Below are positions 8,215 to 16,110 of a DNA stretch of 64,000 nucleotides, in pieces. Position numbers and translations under genes: made by a program. How positions within the stretch are numbered: position 1 is the first letter of the stretch; every line of letters starts with the position of its first letter. Source of the DNA: Acidaminobacter hydrogenoformans DSM 2784 (GTDB lineage: Bacteria > Bacillota > Clostridia > Peptostreptococcales > Acidaminobacteraceae); the NCBI RefSeq assembly GCF_900103005.1, contig NZ_FMWL01000004.1, positions 62,001-126,000 of the forward strand. The letters are read 5' to 3'. The notes beneath the pieces are model-generated. The model searched no databases and was not told the DNA's origin. It saw only the letters and a program-made list of their open reading frames with translations.

Positions 8215-9495
8215 ATGGAAGCTTTGTTTCTTTTTGGATCCTTTATTGTCCTGATCATTCTCAGCGTTCCGATTGGATACGCCGTAGGCATATCAACGGC
8301 GATAACGCTGTTCTTTTTTGCGGATATCCCACTTGTCATGGTGACACAAAACGCAGTTGCAGGGTGTGATTCATTCCCTTTGATGGCGATCCCTTTCTTT
8401 ATCCTCGCTGGCAGTCTAATGAGTACGGGTGGTGTAGCCAAGCGGCTTTTGGACTTCGCGAATATGATTTTTGGTTACTTTACCGGTGGCCTTGCTATGG
8501 TTACAACTGTATCCTGTATGTTCTTCGCGGCTATTTCAGGCTCTGCTATGGCTACGACATCAGCAATTGGGACTTTTATGATCCCAGCAATGAAGGAAAG
8601 AGATTATGACACAGGCTTTGCAGCGTCTTTGACTGCTGCAGCCGGAACTATTGGCGTAATCATTCCACCAAGTATTCCGTTCGTTATTTATGGGGTCGTT
8701 GTCAATACATCCATCAGTGACCTGTTTATTGCTGGCTTCATTCCTGGTGTCTTAATGGGTGTAGCGCTTTTGACTACCTCGTACCTATTAGCAAAAAAGT
8801 ATGGTTATAAAGGGACAGGACATTTTCCAAAAGCGAAGGAAGTTCTTTTATCCTTCAAAGATGCAATCTGGGCGATCTTAGCGCCAACGATTGTACTTGG
8901 GGGGATTTACGCTGGCGTTTTTACACCAACGGAAGCTGCAGTCATAGCAGTCGTCTACTCGGCCTTTGTCGGCGCTTTTATATACAAAGAGCTGACATGG
9001 AAACTACTATACAAGTCTTTATTTGACACTATTTTGATTAATGGCATCACAACCTTTATGGTGGGCTTTTCCATGGCATTTGCAGGATATCTGAGCATAC
9101 AGCAGATTCCTACGGCAATCGCAGATGCTATTATGACCATAACGACGAATAAATTCCTGTTATTGTTGATTATCAACCTGTTTCTTTTGGCAATTGGCAC
9201 CTTGATAGACAATATTCCAGCCACCATAATCCTTTCTCCAATATTGCTGCCAATTGTTACCCAACTTGGCATGTCGCCTATCACTTTTGGTGTTGTCATC
9301 ACAATGAACCTTGCGATCGGCTTTATCACCCCGCCATATGGCATCAATCTGTTTGTGGCGTCAGCAGTTGGAAAAGTATCTATCGGCAGCATGATGGTAT
9401 ATATGAGATACTTCCTTTTGGCATTGATACTGGTTTTAATGGCGACAACGTATATCCCTGCAACTACTATGTTTTTGGTAAATTTGCTGAGATAG
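8215..9495 (+). CDS. dctM: TRAP transporter large permease, DctM type
   Basis: A 426-residue, strongly hydrophobic protein with about a dozen membrane segments, the transport channel of the TRAP system. Family stretches seen are ALFLFGSFIVLIILSVPIGYA at the start, AGSLMSTGGVAKRL, ISGSAMATTSAIG, TIGVIIPPSIPFVIYG and the C-terminal FGVVITMNLAIGFITPPYG. It uses a sodium gradient to import the acid bound by DctP. AGGGGGGAC precedes the ATG at 8215. The gene lies between the two AcnX pairs, so its cargo is probably the AcnX substrate or a precursor of it. Confidence 0.94.
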   Translation: MEALFLFGSFIVLIILSVPIGYAVGISTAITLFFFADIPLVMVTQNAVAGCDSFPLMAIPFFILAGSLMSTGGVAKRLLDFANMIFGYFTGGLAMVTTVSCMFFAAISGSAMATTSAIGTFMIPAMKERDYDTGFAASLTAAAGTIGVIIPPSIPFVIYGVVVNTSISDLFIAGFIPGVLMGVALLTTSYLLAKKYGYKGTGHFPKAKEVLLSFKDAIWAILAPTIVLGGIYAGVFTPTEAAVIAVVYSAFVGAFIYKELTWKLLYKSLFDTILINGITTFMVGFSMAFAGYLSIQQIPTAIADAIMTITTNKFLLLLIINLFLLAIGTLIDNIPATIILSPILLPIVTQLGMSPITFGVVITMNLAIGFITPPYGINLFVASAVGKVSIGSMMVYMRYFLLALILVLMATTYIPATTMFLVNLLR

Positions 9496-9556
9496 GCAAT
9501 TTAATAAAGAGACCTGACTATGTAACGCTCAGTTTACTGATTTATGGAGGTGCGAT

Positions 9557-10774
9557 ATGAAACTAACTTCTGAAGAAAAAGACATGCTTGCAGGAAAATA
9601 TGGGGAAGGCATTGCAGCTGCTATGAAAATTCAGGTTGCAATGGGGGAGACGTTTGAAGCTGAACGCATGGTGCCCATCACGCGGGCCCACGTTGCATTG
9701 AGTGCCCAGGACGCTGATCTGTGGTTTGTGGAAAAGCTTCTAAATCTTGGCGCGACCTGCAAAGTATCACCAACGGTTAATCCAAGTATTGATTTAAAAT
9801 ATCTAAACAAGAATCTTTTTGAGATTCCTAAGGCAGGCATAAACATAGTAAGTTCGACTAATGAGGCATATAGGAAAATTGGCGCAACTTTAACGTTTGA
9901 CTGTACACCTTATCTCCAACAAAACGTACCTGGATTTGGGGAAGTCATTGCTTTCTCAGAATCCAGTGCTACGCCATATGTCAACTCAGTACTTGGTGCG
10001 AGATCTAATCGAGAATCCTCGCAAAGCGCGTTATGTGCTGCAGTGACCGGCATTGTGCCGGAGTATGGATTACTCTTGGATGAAAATAGAAAGGGAGAAA
10101 TCCTTGTTGAAGTCGAGGCGAAAGTAGAAACAGATTTCGATTATCAGCTTCTCGGCTGGTGCTATCCAGAGCTTTATAAGGGGCTGGAAATCCCAGTATT
10201 CACCGGTATAAAAGCAAGGCCGACACCAGCTGGCTTCATGAATTTTGGCGCACAGCTCAATACTTCGGGTGCAGTCTCTATGTACCACATGGTCGGCATA
10301 ACACCTGAAGCGCCGACTCTCGAAGCCGCATTTGGTAATAATAAGATCAAACATCATATTAAAATCACAGATCAGGATCTTGCCGCAACGCGTGAGCGTT
10401 TGTGCAGAGAACCCGGCAAAATAGACTTCGCCATGTTTGGTTGTCCACATCTCAATATCGATCAGGTGGAGACCATTGCCAAGACTGTTGGCGAACGCAA
10501 ATTCGCAGTGGATTTCTGGGTGCTGACAAGCTCGCTGACGCGTGAACTTGCTGACCGTATGGGTTATTTAGATGTCATTCAACGTGCCGGCGGCCATATT
10601 ATCGCAGATACTTGTATTGACGTTCCGCCTTGTTGGCAGCCGTATTACGGGAAGAATGCAGTGACGGACTCGCCTAAGTGCGCTTATTACAATGAAATCA
10701 GAGGCATTAAATTTATCATCCGTCCATTGGAAGAAGCAGTTGAAGCTGCAATTCTCGGGGAGGTGCTCAAATAA
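9557..10774 (+). CDS. Aconitase X, large (catalytic) subunit, copy 2
   Basis: A 405-residue paralogue of the 4806 product, clearly similar along its length, with the same candidate cluster cysteines in DCTPY (Cys116), FGCPH and DTCIDVPPCW. It differs in the loop after residue 80 (LNKNLFEIPKAGINIV) and in a small insertion around LLGWCYPELYKG, both likely to shape the active site. This suggests a different stereoisomer or substrate rather than a redundant duplicate. TGGAGGTG precedes the ATG. It overlaps its small subunit by one base in the same TAATG arrangement as copy 1. Two AcnX pairs flanking one transporter is unusual. Confidence 0.9.
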   Translation: MKLTSEEKDMLAGKYGEGIAAAMKIQVAMGETFEAERMVPITRAHVALSAQDADLWFVEKLLNLGATCKVSPTVNPSIDLKYLNKNLFEIPKAGINIVSSTNEAYRKIGATLTFDCTPYLQQNVPGFGEVIAFSESSATPYVNSVLGARSNRESSQSALCAAVTGIVPEYGLLLDENRKGEILVEVEAKVETDFDYQLLGWCYPELYKGLEIPVFTGIKARPTPAGFMNFGAQLNTSGAVSMYHMVGITPEAPTLEAAFGNNKIKHHIKITDQDLAATRERLCREPGKIDFAMFGCPHLNIDQVETIAKTVGERKFAVDFWVLTSSLTRELADRMGYLDVIQRAGGHIIADTCIDVPPCWQPYYGKNAVTDSPKCAYYNEIRGIKFIIRPLEEAVEAAILGEVLK

Positions 10775-11178
10775 TGGGAACGAAATTTGTTTGTAAACGG
10801 ATTTCTGAAGGCTATGCGGAAGCTGAAGTTATCATATCCAAAGATGCGGTGTGTTATTACTTGGTTGAGCCTGAAACGGGTTTAGTTGTCGAGCGTAATC
10901 ATGATCTCGAAGGTCGAAATATTGCCGGAAAGATTCTGATGATGCCATCTGGAAAGGGCAGCTCCGTTGTGCAGGCCGATGGTCTCTATAAGCTTGGACG
11001 CAATCAAAAAAGCCCACTTGGCATGATTATCGAACATGCTGATCCCGTTCTGGTATCCAGTGCTCTGATCTTTGAGGTGCCTATGGTTCACAAAGTAGAC
11101 CCTGAATTTTACAAGCACATCAAAGACGGTGACCGTATAATATTAAATGCTACTGAAGGTTGGATTGAGATCTTATAG
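10774..11178 (+). CDS. Aconitase X, small (swivel) subunit, copy 2
   Basis: A 134-residue swivel-domain partner. The loop PSGKGSSVVQADGLY is conserved, as is ADPVLVSSALIFEVPMV. It is coupled to the copy 2 large subunit through TAATG at 10772-10776. It probably pairs with that subunit, but exchange with the 4806 product cannot be excluded from sequence. A 75-base gap follows before the LarA homologue, with no terminator, so the operon appears to continue. Confidence 0.88.
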   Translation: MGTKFVCKRISEGYAEAEVIISKDAVCYYLVEPETGLVVERNHDLEGRNIAGKILMMPSGKGSSVVQADGLYKLGRNQKSPLGMIIEHADPVLVSSALIFEVPMVHKVDPEFYKHIKDGDRIILNATEGWIEIL

Positions 11179-11253
11179 ACTGTTACGGTCTTTTTCCTCA
11201 ATCAGTCGATGTGCAGCACGTAATCAGCATGTGTTAAAGGGGGCATCCGCTCA

Positions 11254-12540
11254 ATGATAATGGAGATTCCATATGGCTCAGAAACCATTAGTTTTAATAT
11301 CCCTGAAGAAAATTTACTTTTCGTTGGAACGTTAAAGGAAACCCGTGGTCAGACTCAGTTGGCTGAGGCAGTTCGAAAAAGTCTTGATGAACCCTTTGGA
11401 TGCTTGCCTCTTAAAGATTGCGTACATCCAAAGGATAATGTCCTCATTCTCATTGAGGATGCGACCAGATCAACGCCGGTAAAGGAAATCTTGCCGGTTT
11501 TGGTGGATTATCTTTTGGACTGCGGGTTGACTTTAGAAAATCTTGAGATTCTTACAGCACCCGGTTCGCACCGTATATTGACCGATGCGGAAATTCTTGA
11601 AAAAGTCGGCCCCGAACTAATCGATAAAATAAAGATAAGTCAGCACGATTATCAAAACGAAAGCAGTATGGTCACTATGCCATCCGTCTTAGTGAATGGA
11701 TTTGAAATTCCAGTTCAAGTGAATAGAAAGGCGCTGGAAGCGGACTTTATCATAGGGATTGGAAACATTATTCCACACTCTGACGCCGGTTTTTCTGGGG
11801 GGGCGAAGATCCTTCAACCTGGAATTTGTGGTTACCCTACTACAGCCGCGACACATATCTCAGCTGCCATGTTGGATGAAATTCCACTCGGTGTAGTAGA
11901 CAATCCATGTAGACTGGGCATGGAGGAGGTAGCGAAACAAGCAGGGCTCAAATTCATAATTAACACAGTGAAGAACCATCGGGGAGAAGTCATTGAAGTT
12001 GTAAGTGGAGACTTTGTCACAGCACATCGTGAAGGCGCCAGGATTTCCAGGAATGCGTTTTCTGTGGAAATGCCTGAGCTTGCTGATATTGTTGTTGTCA
12101 GCTCCTATCCGGCAGATCTTGACTTTTGGCAAGCGCTTAAGGGTGTCACAGCTGCTTATTTTGCTGTAAAACCCGGTGGAACTATCATTTTTGCAAGTCC
12201 ATGCTATGAGGGACTTGCCCATAACCATCCCAAATTTGAGGAATGGCTTCAGTTAAGTTATACTCATATTCTTCAAAAAACAAAGTCTGCACCAGTTGAT
12301 GACAAGTCAATCGATTTAATATCTGCTGTTCTTGCTGTATGTAATTCAAGAGCACGTGAAAAGGCAGAGATTTTAGTTGTATCAAACGGCTTGAGTGATG
12401 ATGCTGTTAATGTTCTAGGATATAAACGCGTTGCAAGTGTTCAAGCGGCAATAGATGACTTGTTGCTAAAAAACAACAAATTATCAATTGGCGTATTACC
12501 ACGAGGTGGAGACTGCTTACCAGTCTTGACTGGTTTATGA
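11254..12540 (+). CDS. LarA-family nickel-dependent racemase/epimerase homologue
   Basis: A 428-residue member of the lactate racemase superfamily, which inverts alpha-hydroxy acids using the nickel-pincer cofactor NPN. Key residues are in place: DATRSTP at 69-75, His106 in GSHR, His175 in PHSDAGFSGGAK, Lys185 (the Lys that anchors the cofactor in lactate racemase) and His201. The numbering nearly matches His108, His174, Lys184 and His200 of the Lactobacillus plantarum enzyme. The larBCE cofactor genes are not in this window and must lie elsewhere if the enzyme is active. The superfamily includes malate, hydroxyglutarate, aryl-lactate and sugar-acid enzymes, so the substrate is open. Context suggests it interconverts isomers feeding the two AcnX enzymes. 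Confidence 0.85.
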   Translation: MIMEIPYGSETISFNIPEENLLFVGTLKETRGQTQLAEAVRKSLDEPFGCLPLKDCVHPKDNVLILIEDATRSTPVKEILPVLVDYLLDCGLTLENLEILTAPGSHRILTDAEILEKVGPELIDKIKISQHDYQNESSMVTMPSVLVNGFEIPVQVNRKALEADFIIGIGNIIPHSDAGFSGGAKILQPGICGYPTTAATHISAAMLDEIPLGVVDNPCRLGMEEVAKQAGLKFIINTVKNHRGEVIEVVSGDFVTAHREGARISRNAFSVEMPELADIVVVSSYPADLDFWQALKGVTAAYFAVKPGGTIIFASPCYEGLAHNHPKFEEWLQLSYTHILQKTKSAPVDDKSIDLISAVLAVCNSRAREKAEILVVSNGLSDDAVNVLGYKRVASVQAAIDDLLLKNNKLSIGVLPRGGDCLPVLTGL

Positions 12541-12574
12541 GCAACATCGTCGCATCCACAAGGAGGTTTTACCC

Positions 12575-13663
12575 TTGTTTAGAAAATGTTTGGATCAGCT
12601 TGATGCCTATAAAGCAGGAAAACCAATTTCAGTCTTAAAGAAAGAATTAGGATTAAACCAGGTCTATAAGTTAAATGCAAATGAAAATCCAAATGGTCCA
12701 TCTAAAGAAGCTATGCGATCAGTCAGTGAGATTTTAGAACAAATCAGTACTTATCCAGACGCAGGATCTGAAAGAATTCGTCAATCACTTTCAGGCGTTT
12801 TAGGTGTCAAACCTTCACAGATTATGATTGGCAATGGTGGCGACGAAATTTTAAGATTATTGACAGAAATTTTAATTGACCCAGGTGACGAAGCAATTGC
12901 CATTGTCCCATACTTCTCACTTTATAAAAATAATGTTCAGCTAATGAATGGTATACTTAAGGAAGTTAAGTGTGAGACATTTGAATTCGAACCAAAAACA
13001 ATCCTATCCGCTATCACATCTAAGACGAGATTGATATTTTTGACATCACCCAATAATCCGACGGGTACAATTATCAGAAGAGAGCAGTTGATAGAAGTAC
13101 TGAATCAGGTTCCAAAAGACATTGTGATATTACTTGATGAAGCCTATTATGATTATGCTGCAGAGTGTATGGACTATCCAGATGGTGTGGCATACCTAAA
13201 ATCTCATGAAAATCTCATTATACTTAGAACTTTTTCTAAATCATTTGGTCTTGCAGGATTGAGAGTGGGTTATGCTGTTTCCTCGGAGAAAATAATTGAG
13301 GCTTTGCTTAAAATCAAACTGGTTTTTAATGTGAATCTCTTAGCTCAGGCAGCTGCTTTGGCAGCGCTTCAAGATCCAAGACACGTTCAAAAAAGTATTG
13401 AACAAAACAAAAAATCTTTAATGAGACTCTACGATTATTTTAATAGTCGCAAAATCGAATATATTCATTCTCATGCCAATTTTGTATTTGTAAATTTTAA
13501 TCGTCCTATTTCTGAAGTGACCCAACATCTTTCCAAAGATGGTATATTCATTACACCTGGGACGGTTTGGGGTTATGATACCTGGGGTAGGATTTCTACC
13601 GGGACAGATGAAGCTATGACTGCGTTCATTGACTCAATGGATAGTTTAATAAATAATAGTTAG
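12575..13663 (+). CDS. HisC-like PLP aminotransferase
   Basis: A 362-residue class I/II aminotransferase close to histidinol-phosphate aminotransferase. Visible motifs are NANENPNGPS at 34-43, SPNNPTG at 158-164, LLDEAYYDY near 187-194 and the PLP lysine Lys222 in TFSKSFGLAGLRVGYA. It starts at a TTG (12575) after AGGAGG. No other his genes are nearby, and its position at the end of the AcnX operon suggests a catabolic or broad-specificity role, for example transamination of a keto or amino acid made in the pathway. The gene is visibly AT-rich compared with the LarA homologue before it and may have been acquired separately. Confidence 0.85.
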   Translation: MFRKCLDQLDAYKAGKPISVLKKELGLNQVYKLNANENPNGPSKEAMRSVSEILEQISTYPDAGSERIRQSLSGVLGVKPSQIMIGNGGDEILRLLTEILIDPGDEAIAIVPYFSLYKNNVQLMNGILKEVKCETFEFEPKTILSAITSKTRLIFLTSPNNPTGTIIRREQLIEVLNQVPKDIVILLDEAYYDYAAECMDYPDGVAYLKSHENLIILRTFSKSFGLAGLRVGYAVSSEKIIEALLKIKLVFNVNLLAQAAALAALQDPRHVQKSIEQNKKSLMRLYDYFNSRKIEYIHSHANFVFVNFNRPISEVTQHLSKDGIFITPGTVWGYDTWGRISTGTDEAMTAFIDSMDSLINNS

Positions 13664-13729
13664 AGGCTATGACAATATAAGCAACAATCAACTCTATAAA
13701 TTCAAAATTTAACTTAAAAAAATCAAGTT

Positions 13730-13774
13730 AAGGGTTGCCGCAAAACTAATAAATTTGGTATTGCAGCAGCCCTT
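13730..13774 (+). terminator. Hairpin after the AcnX operon
   Basis: AAGGGTTGCCGCAA (13730-13743) pairs with TTGCAGCAGCCCTT (13761-13774), 14 positions with one G-U pair and one mismatch, around a 17-base loop. The tract that follows (TCATATGTT) is only weakly T-rich, so it may be a poor terminator or an mRNA-end protector. A TATAAT at 13793-13798 just downstream may serve the next gene. Confidence 0.45.
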
Positions 13775-13836
13775 TCATATGTTCAAATATGCTATAATAA
13801 TTCATAATATTTTGTGATTTGAGGAGGCTCAACCCT

Positions 13837-13998
13837 ATGGAACTCATCTATTACAAATGCCCTCTCTGCGGCTTTATCCATCAGGTCCCGGAATACTGGA
13901 TGGATTTTTCGCCGGAGGATGAACTTGAAATGGAACATATCAATCTTGAAACCAAGGAACCCTGCAGTGAAACCAAACTGCAAAAGGTTAAGCCTTAA
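13837..13998 (+). CDS. Small zinc-ribbon-like protein
   Basis: A 53-residue protein, MELIYYKCPLCGFIHQVPEYW, with one CPLCG knuckle at residues 8-12 and a lone later Cys43 in EPCSE. That is half of a zinc ribbon, so any zinc site would need a dimer or a partner. The acidic middle is FSPEDELEMEH. GAGGAGG lies at 13821-13827, well spaced for the ATG at 13837, and supports real translation. The nitrilase-family gene follows within 30 bases. No function can be assigned. Confidence 0.6.
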   Translation: MELIYYKCPLCGFIHQVPEYWMDFSPEDELEMEHINLETKEPCSETKLQKVKP

Positions 13999-14025
13999 TA
14001 GATGCGCACCATGGAGGTATATAGC

Positions 14026-14790
14026 GTGACTACAAAACGTATCGCACTGCTCCATTTAAATTCCATAGCGGGTGAGCTGGAGCACAACCGAAGGCTCATT
14101 GAGCTGGGTGTAACGACTGCTCTTGAACAAAAGGCGGACTGGATCATCACGCCGGAAACAGCTGTCAGCGGCCTTCAGTTTTCCCATTTGATTGGGACGG
14201 ACTGGATTGAGCCCCAGCCGGATGTCTGGGCTTGTGAGCTCGGTCGACGCGCTGGCGCTGAGGGTGCCCATCTGTTTTTGGGATTGGCGGAAAAAGGCGA
14301 GGATGGCTTGTTTTACAATGTGGTGGTTGTGTTGGGTGTTGGCGGAGGGACCATCGGCAGCCAAAGGAAAATGTTGGTGCACTCGGACGGGTGGTCGACG
14401 CCTGGCGGAGATCTTTCTGTAGTGGAGATCAACGGGATTAAAGCGGGGATCATGATCTGCGCGGACGCTTACACGAACAGGGTGGCGAACAGTCACTTGA
14501 CTCAGGGGGCGCAGGTGCTGGTGGCGCCGAGTGCCTGGGGGCCTGGGCTGTACGGGCCGGAGGGCGAGTGGGAGCAGCGGTCCCGGGAAACGGGGCTGCC
14601 GGTGTTCGTGTGCAACCGGACGGGGGAGGACCGCACCGTCAAGTTTTGGGAGGCGGAGAGTCTGGTCATTCACCAGGGTGAACGGCTGCTGGCGCGAAAG
14701 ACGAGGAATTCCGAGGTCTTGATCTTTGAATGGGACTTTGCGCAGCAAAGGCTTGCTTCGGAAGCGTTTGAGATTTATATTCTAAGATAG
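14026..14790 (+). CDS. Carbon-nitrogen hydrolase (nitrilase superfamily)
   Basis: A 254-residue cytoplasmic amidase-type enzyme with the nitrilase triad: Glu44 in ITPETAVSG, Lys115 in SQRKMLVHSDG and Cys145 in IMICADA. Such enzymes cut amides, nitriles or carbamoyl groups through a Cys thioester. The GTG at 14026 is chosen because GGAGG (14013-14017) is 8 bases upstream; ATG codons at 14002 and 14011 lack a ribosome site. The segment PSAWGPGLYGPEGEWEQRSRETGLP resembles the region after the catalytic Cys in omega-amidases and related proteins. The second half is noticeably GC-rich. The substrate is unknown. Confidence 0.87.
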   Translation: MTTKRIALLHLNSIAGELEHNRRLIELGVTTALEQKADWIITPETAVSGLQFSHLIGTDWIEPQPDVWACELGRRAGAEGAHLFLGLAEKGEDGLFYNVVVVLGVGGGTIGSQRKMLVHSDGWSTPGGDLSVVEINGIKAGIMICADAYTNRVANSHLTQGAQVLVAPSAWGPGLYGPEGEWEQRSRETGLPVFVCNRTGEDRTVKFWEAESLVIHQGERLLARKTRNSEVLIFEWDFAQQRLASEAFEIYILR

Positions 14791-14805
14791 GGGAGAGTGG
14801 CTGCA

Positions 14806-15330
14806 ATGCGCCATGGAGCAGCAAAGGAGAGTGTGAGCTTCACGATCAGGCATTTTCAAAAGAGCGATCTCGATTGGGTGATCGACCGTCATGACAAACT
14901 CTACGCAGAGGAGCAAGGGTTCGACCACACTTTCAGGCCTTATGTGGAAGGTCCGGTGTATGATTTTGGGGCGACCTTGAAGCCCGAGAAGGAAAATCTC
15001 TGGGTGGCTGAGGCCTGGAAGGGTCCTGGGTCTGAAGGGATCCGGGCGGGCATGATCGCTATTGTGCGGGTGGATGATGAGACCGCTCAGCTCAGATGGT
15101 ACCTCGTTGAGCCGGAGTATAGAGGCGTCGGTTTAGGCCGGACGCTCATGAAAACCGCCCTCGATTTTACCGCCACAGCGGGGTATAAAAAGGTGTTCCT
15201 GTGGACGGTCAGCCAGCTGGACGCGGCGCGTCACCTATATATTGACTATGGGTTTACGTTGACGCAAACGGAGACCCACGAGATCTGGGGCAAAACCCAG
15301 ACCGAGGAGCGGTGGGAATTGGAGCTTTAA
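14806..15330 (+). CDS. GNAT acetyltransferase of the MarR-GNAT type domain
   Basis: A protein of about 174 residues. It starts FTIRHFQKSDLDWVIDRHDKLYAEEQGFD, a pattern seen in the acetyltransferase half of MarR-GNAT fusions; here the MarR half is absent. The acetyl-CoA motif is LVEPEYRGVGLGRTLM, and the C-terminal motif is LYIDYGFTLTQTETHEIWGK. The ATG at 14806 has GGGGAG about 10 bases upstream; a GTG at 14797 is also possible. It follows the nitrilase-like gene by 15 bases and is probably co-transcribed. The acceptor is unknown. Confidence 0.82.
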   Translation: MRHGAAKESVSFTIRHFQKSDLDWVIDRHDKLYAEEQGFDHTFRPYVEGPVYDFGATLKPEKENLWVAEAWKGPGSEGIRAGMIAIVRVDDETAQLRWYLVEPEYRGVGLGRTLMKTALDFTATAGYKKVFLWTVSQLDAARHLYIDYGFTLTQTETHEIWGKTQTEERWELEL

Positions 15331-15425
15331 AGGTCATAGCAGTACTCGACACCCTTTGACGGGCACCTTTGGTGCAATTTGTGAGTTGGCTTCAAAAAAC
15401 TTACATACAAAGGAGAAGAAAAACC

Positions 15426-15889
15426 ATGAAGGTCGTCAAAACCAGTCGTATTGTCATGCTGCTGCTCCATATCATTGTGGGTGTGGGTGCCGCGGCGGGT
15501 GGCATGGGTGCCATCCTGGACCCCATCGCGCCGGCGGGTGCGAACGCGGAGCTGCTTAAAACCGGGCCCTTTGAAACTTTTCTGATCCCGGGAATCATCC
15601 TGTTTGCGCTGTTTGGGCTGGGCAACCTGGCCGCGGCAGCCTGGCTGATGACCCACTGGCGCAGGCCGGAGACAGGCGCTTTGGTGCAGGGCTATGCCAC
15701 AGGGATTCTTGGCGGGCCATGGTTATTTGGATTGTTGTCCAGTGTCTGATGCTGCAAATGGTCGTCGCGCTCCATGTCATCATGTTTGTTGTGGGGATCC
15801 TTCAGGGCCTTCTGGCTTTTAAGCTGTTGTGGGACAGGGATGCCTTCCCGGCGAATCTGATCCGGCAGGTGTTGACGACCTCAAGATAA
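15426..15889 (+). pseudogene. Small membrane protein gene with a frameshift
   Basis: From the ATG at 15426 (AGGAGAAG upstream) the frame encodes MKVVKTSRIVMLLLHIIVGV and two membrane segments, then runs to a stop at 15749 as a 107-residue product. A second frame opening at MVIWIVVQ (15719) continues with two hydrophobic stretches and ends at 15889. Adding one G to the GGG at 15714-15716 would join them as GILGGAMVIWIVVQ, giving a protein of about 154 residues with four membrane segments. This looks like a one-base deletion in a G run, either a real mutation or a sequencing error. Similar small four-helix proteins of unknown role occur in Firmicutes. Confidence 0.7.
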
Positions 15890-16018
15890 GTGGGTCATTT
15901 AAGTACAGGCAGAAAATTGCAGCCGGTGCCGGGCGGGAAACGCTTGTCTGGTACCGGCTGCACATCTATTGGGCGGGTGATGTTATGCAGGATAGGCGAT
16001 TAAGCTGCGGGGTGAAGT

Positions 16019-16108
16019 GTGGTGGCGGTGGTGGCTGCGGTGACCATCGGCAGTACGCTTTTGCTTTTGGCTTTGGCTTTGGCCTTGGCCGTGGCTTTGA
16101 AAGGGTAA
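16019..16108 (+). CDS. Possible 29-residue hydrophobic peptide
   Basis: A GTG-started frame encodes VVAVVAAVTIGSTLLLLALA and nine more residues, a single membrane helix ending in Lys-Gly. Its stop is two bases before the ATG of the secreted coiled-coil protein at 16111, so translation could be coupled. GGGGTGA lies just upstream but is close to the start. The DNA contains repeated GGCTTT hexamers, so the hydrophobic frame could be chance. Low confidence. Confidence 0.25.
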   Translation: MVAVVAAVTIGSTLLLLALALALAVALKG

Positions 16109-16110
16109 AA

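Noticed and set aside
12575-13663. Histidine biosynthesis locus
   Set aside because: Only one HisC-like gene is present, and it sits in a catabolic operon.
15919-15961. Terminator after the frameshifted gene
   Set aside because: GCAGCCGGTGCC/GGTACCGGCTGC forms a good 12-pair stem, but no T run follows on the plus strand, so it was not called.
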